Source of the DNA: Vanilla planifolia
Lineage: Eukaryota > Streptophyta > Magnoliopsida > Asparagales > Orchidaceae
Assembly: GCA_023846275.1 (NCBI GenBank)
Contig: JAIUJO010000235.1
Location: forward strand, 570,907 to 634,906
Direction of reading: 5' to 3'
DNA length: 64,000 nucleotides
The notes under the pieces are model-generated. The model saw only the letters and a program-made list of their open reading frames with translations, was not told the origin of the DNA and made no database searches. Position numbers and translations under genes: made by a program. How positions within the stretch are numbered: position 1 is the stretch's first letter; every line of letters starts with the position of its first letter. Shown in pieces: positions 26,906 through 39,164 of this stretch.

Positions 26906-27920
26906 ACAACTAATGTAATGGCTAAATAATTTGCCATTTGGTGGACCAAGGCCATTGGTTCCGATTGGAGGCAATACAAACCATCAAATCTAATGCTAAA
27001 TAAGTGGACGAGTTATGAACAGTCTAACCAAGATAGATTTGATCTATGCCTTCTAATCATGTTGGATGAGATCTTGTTCAATCAATTCAACAACCATAAT
27101 GGTAGAGTTTATCTCATTCTTTGGATTAAAATAAGATAATTAACAGCTACATGATTCAAGGATAAGATAGAAAGATCTTTAGTCATCTGATAAGTTAAGA
27201 CAAAGCTCCAGTTATCAGATCTAAGAGTAAATTATATGAATTCAACATAATTAGTAATCACTATTAGATCTAAGAGATCAAATAGATGATGGGATGGATG
27301 ATCATCATTGATTAACAAAGTGGCGGTGACCTCCATTGTGCAATGGGAAAAATGCACAATCCAATAGAGGTAAGTACTCTCAATTTTGGATGCATATGGG
27401 CATAAGAGATTTATTCCCACATTATAAGAATGAAAAAATATTTGGACTTTATAAGCACTCGCATGGGGCCAACATTCATTTCTATTTGGGGTTGGCTACC
27501 CCCTTGTGTGCACAAAAATTCATCACCTAGACGTACTAGTAACATATAGGTCTATATGGATCTGACTTGACCCATACACATACTTGGTTCTTGAACAACC
27601 CAACTCAAACTGATGCCTTACGCCATCTAGTTTAGGAACTCATAATTAGCTAAAATTGCGTCATCCTAATTTAGTTACAATTATTTCCTGACCTGAGACT
27701 TGCAAATGCCTGCTTGAGCTAGACTAGCCTGAGTGCTTTATACTTTAGCAGGAGCAGGAATGTGGTAAATTTTTTTATAATTTTAATTTTTAAAATTTTA
27801 ATATAATTAATTTTTTTTATTCAATCTTGTATGAGCAAAAAAACTAACATGAAATTTGACAAGGATATGATTTAACTATGAAAAGGATTATAAGATTTAA
27901 AAAAGGAATCCTATTCATTT
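26905..27920 (+). repeat. LTR-like non-coding repeat, copy 2
   Basis: Collinear with 12118-13040. Landmarks are 'ctaatgtaatggct' (26909), 'gatgagatctt' (27067), 'cccacatta' (27417), a TATA-like 'ctttataagc' (27448), 'ggggttggctacccc' (27488) and 'acatgaaatttgac' (27849). It stands about 600 bases upstream of the plus-strand copia gag remnant and has the same orientation, so it may be that element's 5' LTR. No primer site could be confirmed between them. Confidence 0.5.
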
Positions 27921-28540
27921 GTGAAATTAAGGAGATGATTAAAATTTTGTTACACGAATATGATTTCAAAATTTAAAAAAATGAGTAACTTAAAATCAAT
28001 AAACTAACTTTTATAACAAAAAATATTTTAAATTTGATGCAAATGTCTTCAATCCTTGAGGCTTGTTGAACAATCCAAAATACTTTGAAGATAACAAGTT
28101 CACCATCTTTAAAAGTGTATGGCTTATTCTTTATATATAAATCTATTTTACACTAAAAAAGTCCATTAAAATAAAATATGAAATATTTAAGACTTGACTC
28201 ATCAAATACAATTGTAACCTATGAGCTTCCTTTAACAAGCCATCACTTTTTGCGATCATTATATTCTCTATTGAAATATTAGGATTGCCACTCCCCTGTA
28301 GTTAGCAAGTAGAGAAATGCACATTAAAAAAATTACAGTGTATTAAAAAAATTAATAAAATGGATACAAAGAAACATAAAATTTAATTAAATAAAAAATG
28401 CTATAATACTTTTATTTATTCTTTGAATGTTGTTACATTTAATAAAATTATGAATTTAGAAATTTCTTTTAAAATTTTTCATAAGTTAATGGTAACATAA
28501 AAAGGTACATCGTTTGTTTAAGAAATTATAGTAAATATGA
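27920..28540. other. AT-rich spacer before copia remnant
   Basis: Would hold the primer site and the start of gag if the preceding repeat is the 5' LTR, but neither can be recognised. Confidence 0.35.
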
Positions 28541-30555
28541 TGACATATGATTAGGAGTTATTCAAAATGCTTTCTAATGAATCTATTCAAAGAATGTTTA
28601 TTTGATTTATTAACATTATTAGTGGACTTGCTAGTTTGGTAATGACTATATCTATGAATGAACATGTAAAATGACCCTTAGAATTTTGCCAAAAGACTAT
28701 GAAACTTCAAGATTGCTACAAGCATTTCTACAATAATATTGGATGACTTTATAGGTGAGCTCATGACTAAAGAACTAGAGATAGAGAAGAGAAATGAAGA
28801 AGAACTTTGATTAGAAAAAATAAATTATAAACAAAAAGTAAACAATAGCATTAACAGAGAAGAAGATACCTTAGAGGAGAAGACTATAGATGAAGATAGC
28901 ATAGCTCCAATTTTGGAGTGTTTTTCTAAAATTTTTGGTGTTGTAAGAAGATATACAAAGAACTATACAAAAAAGAGGGAAGAAAATGGGAGATTCTTTG
29001 CCGTGAGTGTGACAAACTAGGACATATCAAACCAGCATGTCCTATGGTGTAAGATGAAATTAAAAAAAAGAAGAATGCAATGACGAAGAGCAAGAACTAG
29101 AGAAAGAAAGCATTTAATAAAGCCTAAATTGACTTCCAGGAGGCTAACAGAAATGAAGAGAAAGAGGGCAATGATGGGCTATTTTAGATGATGGATCAAG
29201 AGGATGAACAAGAACAGGAAACATCATTAAATGAAGCAGAGGTAAGTTACCATAATGAAAAATAACCTAAAAAATTAATTTATTTGTGTAAGGAATACAA
29301 GAAACTAAAACAAAACAATAACAAATATTTAAGTCTTTGTGAACATAGTAGAGATTAGACTGATAGATATATAATAAACATGTAAAAGGCTAATGATGGC
29401 TTAGCACAAAACATTAAGCACATGTATCATTAGTTATAGAATTAATAATATTAAATCATTCAAATATACTTGTTCATTATTAAGTGGAAAACTTATTAGA
29501 TGAAATATTTTTGTTTCTAATGCGAGAATACTTCATGTTCATTGGGATAATGGAAATGTCAATATTTTACAGGGTCATTATAGCATGCAAATTGACTACA
29601 CAACACATGCAGGTGTTATTAAAGCTCATATTTAATCTAAATTTCCTAAGTTTGCATCTTAGTTAGGCGAAATTATAGTTCATCTACTCAAAAATATGCC
29701 TGACCTAAAATGTGTTGGATTCATATACCAAACAATTAGTTTATAATTATAGGAAACTTTTTTTTTGAAGGACAAGTAAAATGTGTGATTCTTTGATAGT
29801 TGATGTTTGAGACACATGACTAGAAATATAAATTTATTCACTCAACAAAAAGCCTATGTTAAAGGAAAAGTAGTACTTAGTGAATTTTTAAAGAAATATA
29901 ATAAATGAATAAGTATTATTGAAAATTTTACATTTTTATTGCTAAAGTTTATTAATTTAAAGTTTGAAGTATAATTTTCATAACATTAGTCAACTATGTG
30001 ATAGCAAGTTTAGTATTTTATTTGACTTTGTAACATGTAAAATAAGTAAATATGGAAATGTATTAGTTATTATAACTAAAAGAAAAAGCACTTATATGAC
30101 TCGAATGAATTAAATAGTTCTTAAATAAAATCTTTGTGTCTTATGTTAATGACTTTAACTTGTAGTATAGAAGACTTTTTCATGTTAGAACACATACCTT
30201 TAGAAAAATGATTAAAACATTTAACAAAATTGTCTTTGTAGATGATTATGTACGTGTTTTGAACTTTTTGAAATAAATTGTTTGGACATATACACTACTT
30301 GAGTATAGGACATACGAAATATGGACTAGGTGTATTAGATGACTATTTTAGGTATACATACATAATTTTATTACAAAAAAGGAGTAAATTATGTGGACAA
30401 TTTCATATCTTGATAACTAAACAGAAAATGAGCTCAATTACAATTTAGTTCTCATTAGAAGCAATAATAGAAGTGAATTTAGAAGTGAAACAATTATTGA
30501 ATATTTACTAATAATAAAATTTCACAAACATTTTCTAACAACTTTGGCAGAGGAG
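28540..30555 (+). pseudogene. Ty1/copia (Sirevirus/Tork-like) gag-protease-integrase remnant
   Basis: Broken polyprotein of a plus-strand copia element. In order: a Gag stretch near 28542 (NESIQRMF..FINII) like the family's 'ETI.EMF.RFT.IIN' and ending in GELMTKELE (28750s), like 'IGSLMTHEI'; a zinc knuckle at 28999-29043; a Lys/Glu-rich tail; a protease trace near 29790-29840 with CLRHMTRN, like the 'DSGCSRHMTG' stretch; KYNFHNISQLCD near 29960-30000, matching the pre-integrase 'LKHNLLSISQLCD'; then integrase pieces FVDDY (30234-30249) and IRSNNRSEF (about 30453), matching 'VVDDYSR' and 'IRSD.G.EF'. Stops and frameshifts are everywhere. The remnant ends abruptly near 30555, where a LINE on the other strand begins, and neither RT nor a 3' LTR was found. 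Confidence 0.75.
28999..29043 (+). other. Intact CX2CX4HX4C zinc knuckle of copia Gag
   Basis: CRECDKLGHIKPACP: all four metal ligands at exact spacing, without a stop, inside an otherwise wrecked gag. In a working element this knuckle packages the RNA genome. Confidence 0.85.
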
Positions 30556-30564
30556 TAATATCTC

Positions 30565-32320
30565 TTCTACATTGAAGTGAATGTGAATAATTTGATCCAG
30601 TTCAACATATATATTGCAATACTGTTGTCGAGAATTGATCAATCTAAGCATGATTTTCTAACAATCAATGTAACCTTTTCTACAACCATTTGCCTTTTCA
30701 TTTCCTTATCCAAGTAAATAAAGGCCCAATGGATGAGAGCTCTATAATGCACCATTGACTGATGGAACCAATGAATTAACTCATTACTTCCCACCTAAGA
30801 TTGGAGGGACACTTGTATCCATCAACTGTATTTACTACATTAAAGTATTTAATTTCTATCCATGGAGCTTTCATTTCCTATAATATTTGAATCACCTTGT
30901 ATCAATGTGTTCTTCATCTAGCACTTGAGTTTAGCATACACATAGGTATAATAGGCACCATCATGTTTCGATGGATTATCAATAAGCAAGTCAACTAACT
31001 ACTCATCCTCATTTAAGGTTTCACAATGGATGCTTTACATCCATAATAGCCAAATCTCATTGGATTTATTGTTAATGTAGTTCTCAATTTCAAATTTCTG
31101 AAATATATTATGCAATTAGTTATTGTCAGCCATAAGTTCCGTGAAGGAAATTAAAATTACCGTTTGTGCTAAGTAGAATAAACTACATCACAAAGCTCTT
31201 ATTTGTTGTGCCTCTTATATTACAAGTTATGATGTTATTCAATAAAAGACATTTGTTATGAAATTTGAGAAAATCAGGCACATCTATAAATCTTATTCAA
31301 AATAAGATGCCTCTTTAACCATTTTTAATATTTCTCTTTGAGTGCCTATTCTAAACTAAGTTGAAATCTACCTTTTTAGATTACATTAGATTAGAATTTG
31401 TTGATCTTTTAAGCTAGTCATTGTGAAAAATTTTAAAATGATTGTAAGTGTTTTTGCTGATAAGCTTTATTTTAAGACACTACTAATTCAAAAACTAAAC
31501 ATAGTTCTTTATTCTATCTTTGGGCTTTTCCTAAAGGAAATCTAATTATCTATAATTTGGTTAAAACATTCACATTCTTCCATGTTAATTCATTTGTAAA
31601 CTTGGTTTTTCCTAAGCATGTGAAAATTCTACTACTAACTGTATTAGTTAAACCATTTGTGACATTTTATACTCCTTCCTTATAGTGGAAGAATTTCATT
31701 ATGACTCAATATTTTTTCATACAACAACCCTATCCAAAATGAAACTATCAGAATGGTGTCACTTTTCACTTAGAATGTTGCCTAATTCATAAATAATGGC
31801 TTAGTGAGATTTTATTCATTCAAATTTGTTGGTGGTTATTTTAGCTTGCATATTTGATGACATTTTATTATTTTTACATTGAAGAAAGGTGTGACATTGG
31901 CCATAGAAGTCAATTTAATAACTAAGTTAGCATATCGAATTCATTGTCATAATCTATTTGAGTTTCCAAATTTTTTGTTACCCAAATTCAACTAGGTAAT
32001 TCCTTCAGTAGATCCACTTCAAAACACAACTTGTATATGCTTAGTCTAGCTAGGTTCATAATAGATATAGTCACTTGTATAAGAGTTGTTAGAACCAATC
32101 TATGAAGTACAGAGGTACCTTATTGAAAAACTAAAATGAAACCTAAATTAGAGCTAATTTTGATTCTAACAACATTCACGTGAAACTCATGATGCCACTT
32201 AAATGTTGTTCTCTTAAAATCACTGATGTTCCATGCTTGGTGAAGTCAACATCTCAAATAATCTATAAAATCTAATTAGTACATTTGAGTTATCCTAAAA
32301 TGATACCTTTTAGTCATTGA
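30565..32320 (-). pseudogene. L1-like LINE remnant: DUF4283-like stretch and endonuclease
   Basis: Minus-strand plant LINE. Near 32000-31950 there is FEVDLLKELPS.IWV, similar to the DUF4283/zinc-knuckle protein of plant LINEs ('EVDL.KPLP..I.V'). From about 31230 comes the AP-endonuclease: ITCNIRGTTNKSF (cf. 'TWNVRG..NK'), EIWLLWM, YVYAKLKC (cf. 'VYAS'), APWIEIKYFNVV (cf. 'PW...GDFN'; the GDFN Asp is lost), LGLYLL/FTWIR, and GSNYSHS near 30575 in place of 'GSDHSPL'. The endonuclease therefore runs to its last motif, after which homology stops at the junction with the plus-strand copia remnant. RT is missing. Dead: stops, shifts and lost catalytic residues. Confidence 0.65.
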
Positions 32321-33690
32321 AAAGTTTTATTTTCATAAACACCACTAACATCCCTTTCATATTTGGAAACATCTATGAAAATTTCCTCATTAATTCAGGC
32401 CTGAATAGTGTGTCTATTTTTTTCAATTTCTTCTTCATTGAAAATAATTTTTTGTTGACCATTGAAGGTTCTCTTTGGTTGATTTGAACTAGTGAAAGTT
32501 AGTTACCTAGCAAACAACCTCAATAAATGAATTGTTAAGAAAGGTGTGGCCCTCAAAACCTACAACAAAAACTTGCTAGCCTAATCGCTTAGTATAAGTA
32601 AAGTATGGGTGAGTTTAAGAACTCACCTCCAGGTGTCCCAGTTACTCCACTTTAACTTGAAATTAACATTATTCATTAATAATATCACTACCTATCAATC
32701 ACAACCATTGACCACTTAACTTTTGGTTATTTATTATTGTTGCTCATGTATTCAATAAATTCAAAAACAAAGATTATTCAGGATATAGAATAACAAGTAG
32801 TCATTCCTTAACAAAAAATAAGTGTGTGCATCATAACTTAACATTATTTGCCACTATAAAATGGGTAATGGTCATGCCTTCTTACGTGATAACTTGTCAT
32901 AAGAACATACACTATTTTTTACATGTTTTGAAAACCATAACTAATCTATGCCAAACAATTTGTTGAGATTTAAAAATTTAAGATTGGGTTAAATACTTAT
33001 GAGTCAAGATTTTTAGTAATTAGAAAACAATACACAACATATATATATTTAAGGATTTAGCATGTTAGTTCATTTGGATTCCTTATTCAACTTATTTTCA
33101 GTAACTTAGGATTCATCCTTATCAATTTGGTGAGGCTTGATTTTTTGTTAAACAAAATTAATTGAATAATTGAGTAATATTCAAAAATTATTATCCTTAT
33201 TGATCCTAAAATCTTATAGCATTATACTTTGTTTAAATACTTATTACTAGATGTTTGAATTTGGGAACATGGACAATTCCTGAAGCTAATTATTATGAAT
33301 ACAGTTCTACTAAATTTTATAACATCTAGCCAATAGTGGTGAATAAATTGTCCAATAATACTTATATGTAAATAGATTTTACAGTTAGCCTATAATGTCA
33401 ATGACCATGATGAGATAATATTATCTACTCGCATAGAATAGATCCCAAATCAAATAGTTCAAGATGCTAATCTTTATGAGAAATAAGGTATTTCATTATT
33501 AATTAAACAAAGTTAATTTCAATCCCTAGAATAGCTTATATTTAGGGAGAACTACATGATTTCCTAAGCTTTGTATTTAGGAATCCCAAAAAAAATTTGT
33601 ATTTGTTAGAGGTACTAGTGTGTGGTGAGTGTTAAGTTTTTTAATTTCGCATCCAAAATAATGTCACCTATGAATTTGAGCAAATTTACT
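32320..33690. other. Unassigned DNA between LINE and minus-strand copia
   Basis: May hold the 5' end of the LINE and downstream parts of the minus-strand copia element, but no motif was recognised in any frame. Confidence 0.4.
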
Positions 33691-34700
33691 TGGAATTGAA
33701 TAAATTGTTTTCCTCCAAGAGTAGTGTAATAAAATGATGTAGTCTATAGAAATAACTCCATATTACCTTTGATGATACATATGTAAAGCATACAAATTTG
33801 TCTTTGAGGATAAGGCATTTTCATGCATAAATTTTCTCACTTTAAATTTTTGGAGAGTTTGTGATAATACATGCATATTTGTATATCATGCATATACTAA
33901 AACTATTTTTGATCAAATAATTACATTCATAAAAATGAAACTATAGAATAATTTTTATTCTTGAAATCCAAAGTTTTCTTTTTGAGCAACCTATTTTCTA
34001 ATATCAAATAATTGAAAATTGAATGAAGTTCTAAGCGAACATTGTCATAGAAATTCATTTTTGCAGGTAATTCATTGTTCAAAGAAATCGTCAAATAATC
34101 ATCAAGTGTTAGTGATTAATATTTTCTTAAGTTAATCACATTTCATTTCAAGATCATTAATGTGTTTCTCATGCAAAGTGCAATATTTCTTTGCAAAGAA
34201 AATATTTCTTCTTTTTTTGCAAATTTATCATGCAATTCATCAATGGAAGAACATTATTCATCATAAAATAAAATTTTCAAATTAACTTTGTCACATGCAG
34301 AACACTTACCTCAATAATGAGATATTATGCAATAAAGCTGCAATGTATTTTTTGGGCTCCTTCTTCTCTTCCATTTCTTCCCTTTCTTCTTCTTCCTTTT
34401 ATTCTTATTACATTTTGTTTTTTTATATTACCCATCAAACACACACATAGCATCAAAGAAAGTTTTTTGCATTAACATTTTAGTACAAATTTCTTATGAT
34501 ATAGCACTAAATAAATATTATATTATTTGAATAAAGTTAAGGACTAATGTTCATAAGAAATATTCATAATAAAGATATGAATATTTGAAACAATTTTCTC
34601 AACTTTAAAACATCTTTTTGGACATAATAGTTGGAAAGGACTTTGCCAAAATGAAAATTGTTGACACATGAACATTGGTGGGTACTTGTGCATGCTCCCA
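33690..34700 (-). pseudogene. Ty1/copia (Sirevirus-like) gag remnant
   Basis: Read on the minus strand, an NFSFW-type stretch near 34670 (QQFSFWQS, cf. 'GTNYSFWK.RM') is followed by FKVEKIVSN, as at the start of copia Gag. Further on there is a Lys/Glu-rich run (about 34400-34340), then a charged, Leu-rich stretch with IDELHDKF and YDNVRLELHSIF (about 34260-33960). This resembles the coiled-coil tail typical of Sirevirus Gag. It lies just downstream of a primer-site-like sequence and an LTR-like promoter on the same strand, which strengthens the call. The rest of the polyprotein was not found. Confidence 0.45.
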
Positions 34701-34810
34701 AATAGGATTTTGCATATTTAAAAGATTAATAATGTAATGTTCCTATAGAGGATCTACTCTATGATGTTAGGCTTATGGAATAGAGATCCTCTCTAATCAA
34801 AGTAACAACC

Positions 34811-34824
34811 CACTTTGATACAAC
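34811..34824 (-). other. Primer-binding-site-like sequence
   Basis: Minus strand 'gttgtatcaaagtg' is close to the plant initiator-Met primer site 'tggtatcagagc'. It sits between the LTR-like region and the gag start, where a primer site belongs. Confidence 0.4.
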
Positions 34825-36200
34825 TTGTTTGCTATTCTATGTAATCAAAGAAGGAGAATTAAGATTAATCAATTTTTTAATAATCCAAAATCTTTCTTGA
34901 TCTTTATTTTTAGCATTTTTTTTCATAAAAAGAAAATATGAAGAAAAGTGTAAGAAAGTAAATCACTTAAAAGTTTTAAGATATCAAACCATTAGGCCAC
35001 ATTGAGCATCAACATGAGTAGTGCAAGAAGGCTTAAGATCAACATTCTTTAATAAAAAAATTGTGTTCCCAATCCTATAATAAAAAGAATACAAGTAGCA
35101 TTTACCTTAATAACGAACTTTACTACCAGCCTTGGAGTAAATCCTTCCAATGTCTGCTAACAAAAGCCATTACTTTTGAACTAAATGTTGTGGCACCATG
35201 ATGACTCATTGTATGGTTGCTACTCATCTGCTCATTAGAAAGTCTTTAGTTAGGATCTTTCCTTGCACATAAATGGAGCCAAGGGTTTTTCAAGTGTGGA
35301 GTCACAACGAAATTGAGAAAAAATTAACCTTAATTTAATTGAGCAGATATGCAATAAATATCACTAATAAATTGAGATTAGAAGTTACAAAAGAAAATCA
35401 TGAGATCTTTACGACTTTGAATGTATGAAAGTGCTATGTAACAGTAGTAGAGGAAAGGACTTCAGTTATTAAAAAATGATATTTTTTTAAAAGTCAACTA
35501 AAAGAGCACCCATTAAATGAAATGATCCTAGATGATTGAATACAATTGAAATCCACCATACTTTTCTTAACAACATTGTGGGCGAAAAAGGAGGTCTATA
35601 TATAGGAATTTTAGTACTCATTATTTCATCCAAATGGTAGTATGGCAATTAAGTAAAAATTCCTTTTCCCACATAATACATAAAACTCTACATATATTTC
35701 CTATATAAACATATTGTTTACACAACAAAAGCATACCTTACATCACTACAACTTATTTCACATGAATATTGACCTACCATATAGAAGCTACATCTAGATG
35801 AGTATTTAACACTCCAATTCTTCTCATTGACGAGAACACACATCAAAAATTTCCTACGCATATTGGCATTGTGTATTGCACTTCTAAGTAATACTGCTCA
35901 TAAACACAATCCCTTTCTACATGAATGACTCTACCTACATATCATATGCAAGTATCGAGGGCCATCAAGATCTATGTTTGATACTAAGTATTGTGTATTT
36001 TACTAGTTATGTATATTTCATAACATTATCACAACAAATGTTTGCATTAGACTTTATCTTTTGTATAATTATAAATTATCATTTTAACGTAATGTTAGTC
36101 AATTCAAACAAGTGTCAAAATCAGCCAGATGAGGCTTAATGTGCCATATGTTTGTACTATAACATGTTAGTGTTTTTTGAACTCTACTAAACAAGTGATG
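34825..36200 (-). repeat. Probable 5' LTR of the minus-strand copia element
   Basis: Inferred from position: it lies between the primer-site-like sequence and unrelated DNA and holds a clear TATA box in the right orientation. The outer end is a guess, and no second LTR was found to test it. The small plus frame at 35921-36139 lies inside and is not supported. Confidence 0.35.
35597..35604 (-). promoter_or_regulatory. Candidate LTR TATA box
   Basis: Minus strand 'cctatatatagacc', about 780 bases upstream of the primer-site-like sequence. Confidence 0.4.
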
Positions 36201-36532
36201 CATAAGTCAAGTCAATTGAAGCTATGATAAGTATGGTGTGATCTTAACATGAACCTTTTATATAAAAAAATTACCTAAATTGTTCAAATAGATTAATTTT
36301 TTCCAAATAACCTCACAATTAATATGATGAATAATAATGATATAATTAATAATTTCGTTATTCAATCCATGAAAAAGGATATTTACCAATATAATTTATC
36401 AATTTAGGGTTGTCTTATAAAATCATGCACAAAAGATTCTTTTGCATTATATTGATGTGCATTTGTAAGACCTTAGTTTTTATAAGATAAGCATTAATAC
36501 AATCTCTAATTTTGACCCCTCATTAGGCCCAT

Positions 36533-36830
36533 GGGATTCTTTGATACCATCTCTTAGATTAAGGCCATTAAGAAACTTTTTGAAAGGTGTGGAATTCAAC
36601 TCACAAGATGTGATATAACTAAACAAAAAATGGAAGTGAATTTTGAATTATTAAAATTTGGAAATACTTTGGTAGAGTACTATAACGGATCACCAAACAT
36701 TATATGAATGATTAAAACAATTGAAGAATCAAGAAATAAGAAAGATAAATTTGTACTAAAGAGATGTGCTGTCCTAATATAACATGGGTTACCCAACAAA
36801 ACTATGCAGTTTATTAACCATTAAGATGTC
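36533..36830 (+). pseudogene. Possible copia gag (UBN2-type) remnant
   Basis: A plus-strand stretch of about 90 codons with few stops: KLFERCG near 36570, TKQKMEVNFELLKF near 36616, VEYYNGSPN near 36671, then IKTIEES and VLKRCAVLI..GLPNKTMQFI. The order resembles the UBN2 Gag domain of copia elements ('LE..F......K..LE..F..LK...ETV.EYF.R......KT.GE......V.K.LRSLP..F'). No neighbouring copia domain supports it. Confidence 0.4.
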
Positions 36831-39160
36831 AAGCTTAAGCATATTAGTACTTATCTACTCCTTAGTAAGTGTAGAAAGTTTTACAATTGCTACTTACATA
36901 AGTTAAAGCATAAACCCCTCTCTAGATTTTCATGAACTCAAATATTGCCATCATAACCTTTTTCTTACAAGAACTCAACCCTCATTTCTTTTTTATAGTG
37001 TCAAACAAAATCTTGACAATAAGCCCTAGGACTGCTCTTTGTTTCTTAAAACAAAGCACTAGATTGGGACTTCCTTTCTTTTAATCCATGTTAGAAGTAA
37101 ATAAAGAACACAAGAACTACATTCTAAAAATAAGAAAAATAATAAAATTCAATGTACCATTTTTTGAGATATAAAATAATGACTCATAACATAATAGTTG
37201 AGTCACTATTACCAAAGAATATTTTCAAATTATTTTATGAAGAATGTTGTGTTATAGCAATTCTAAGATCTTGAAAAATGGACATCTAAGCTTTTTCAAA
37301 AAAATTAAGAAAGTGAAGTATTAGTAAAGTTTAGAAAAAGAATGTAGTAGGCTATGAAATAACTTTATAATTTTTCCAACGTAACAATTGAAATAAAAAT
37401 TTAATGCTAAGTATTAAAATATTAAAATTTTCTTTTACACATAAGTAGTATTTATTTTTTAAGCTTGTTTATTAGTTTAGCTTTAGAATCAAATTGTTAT
37501 CCTTATGCTTCCTTAATGTTTACTTCAATGCTTGACCATAATGTGATAATTTATAAACTAATTGCTATGCTAAACATTATACCTCTTTGCAAGTTCATTA
37601 ACCTTATCAAATAATTCACTTCCTTCAACTTTTATTTTCTATGTTCAACAAACTATACCATTTACTTTCCAATTTGATTTTGTTAGAAACCTAGTTTTGG
37701 CTAAAGTTTTGTTTTTATTCATTAAATTATTTGAGCCATGTTAAAAAATGCCATCATATTAAACTTGAAATTACTATGAAATGGTTTGATGTTCATCATA
37801 TAAAAAGTAAAGTTGATGATAAACTTTTTTCTTTTTATTGTATATAAACCTTAAATGATCTTTAGTGCATTGGATTAAACAGCACATGATTAATGAAGTT
37901 GTTTGATGGACCTTCAACAAATCTATATCTTAGAATTCAACTATTGTTATTGATTCTAATCGAACTAGGTGATTTGTTGTCCATAAAACAATAATTTAAG
38001 TAGATAATTAGATTATCAAATGGGCAATCCAAATAAGATTCTTTTATCAATTTTTATTTACATTAATTCATTTTGTACTAATTCCATTTCATAGACATTT
38101 TCTTACAAAATCTTGTATTTTTGAAGATGAAATGTACTTGTAAATATGAATATTATTGTTTCACTGGAAGGCTAATATTGGTATATACCAAAATTCAAGT
38201 TTTCTCTAAGATTTTTAGCCTAAGGCTTTACATTATTCTTAGAATTTAAAGCTTTCAGATCAAGAAAGGTAATAAGTTTATATTCAATTCTATTAATGCT
38301 TAAAATGAATTGTAAGTGCAGGTTTGAAATAAGGTACACTTGTAGTTCATGACCAATCTCAAATTAAAAAATAATTTATCAATTACACTAGGACTCACTA
38401 GTACAAATAATGTCTTGAAGAAAAACTCATTTTATGCTTTGGGATCTCAAAAATCATCCACATCCTCAAGCTTATTTTATATCTTTCATATCACTTTTGC
38501 AAGTTCTACTCTAGTATCACTTGATAACATAAGATAAGAATCATCACTTATAAATTTCTAGTTAGCTAAATAAAAAATCATGCACTAGGTATACCTTAAA
38601 ATCAAAACCATAACCTACTTAAATAGTTTTGTGTAGTCAAAATCATATTTATCTTTTGGAGCACATGGTGTGAAAGATACTAAAATTTTGATGATGCTAT
38701 ATCAAAATGTGTGAAAATATTACAATTTAGAATTGTCCATAATAGCATAAGCCTCCCTGAATATATACATGTAACACTAATTGATACATATAATAGTCAA
38801 TAGGGGGCGATTGAAATAAGTTTATGAAAATATTTCAAAATTCACACATTAAAAAACCAAGTTTTTTTTTAGTTGTAGTGAATAAAATTAAACAAAATAT
38901 ATTAATAAATATTAAAAAATAATATGTAAAAGGAAAGGAGGAAAAAAATATTTTATATGTTTTGGCTCTTACCAAATGAGTAAATATCTACAACCAATTC
39001 AACTGGGCTTAGCTTAACAAAACCTTTTGCTCTTTTGTAGTAGTTAGTGAAGAAGCCATCACATCATCTACCATATCATCGTAATTTAGGCACAACCCCC
39101 TCCCTCGAGATAGGTTTGTCCTTGAGCACTACTATTTCAATAAGATATTTGTAAGTCTCA
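36830..39160. other. Unassigned DNA up to the gypsy element
   Basis: No protein motif recognised on either strand. The 62-codon plus frame at 38349-38537 has nothing to support it. Confidence 0.4.
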
Positions 39161-39164
39161 AACT

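Noticed and set aside
12118..27920. The two LTR-like repeats as the LTRs of one 15-kb element
   Set aside because: The interior is AT-rich blocks without pol domains, and copy 2 is followed by its own copia gag remnant.
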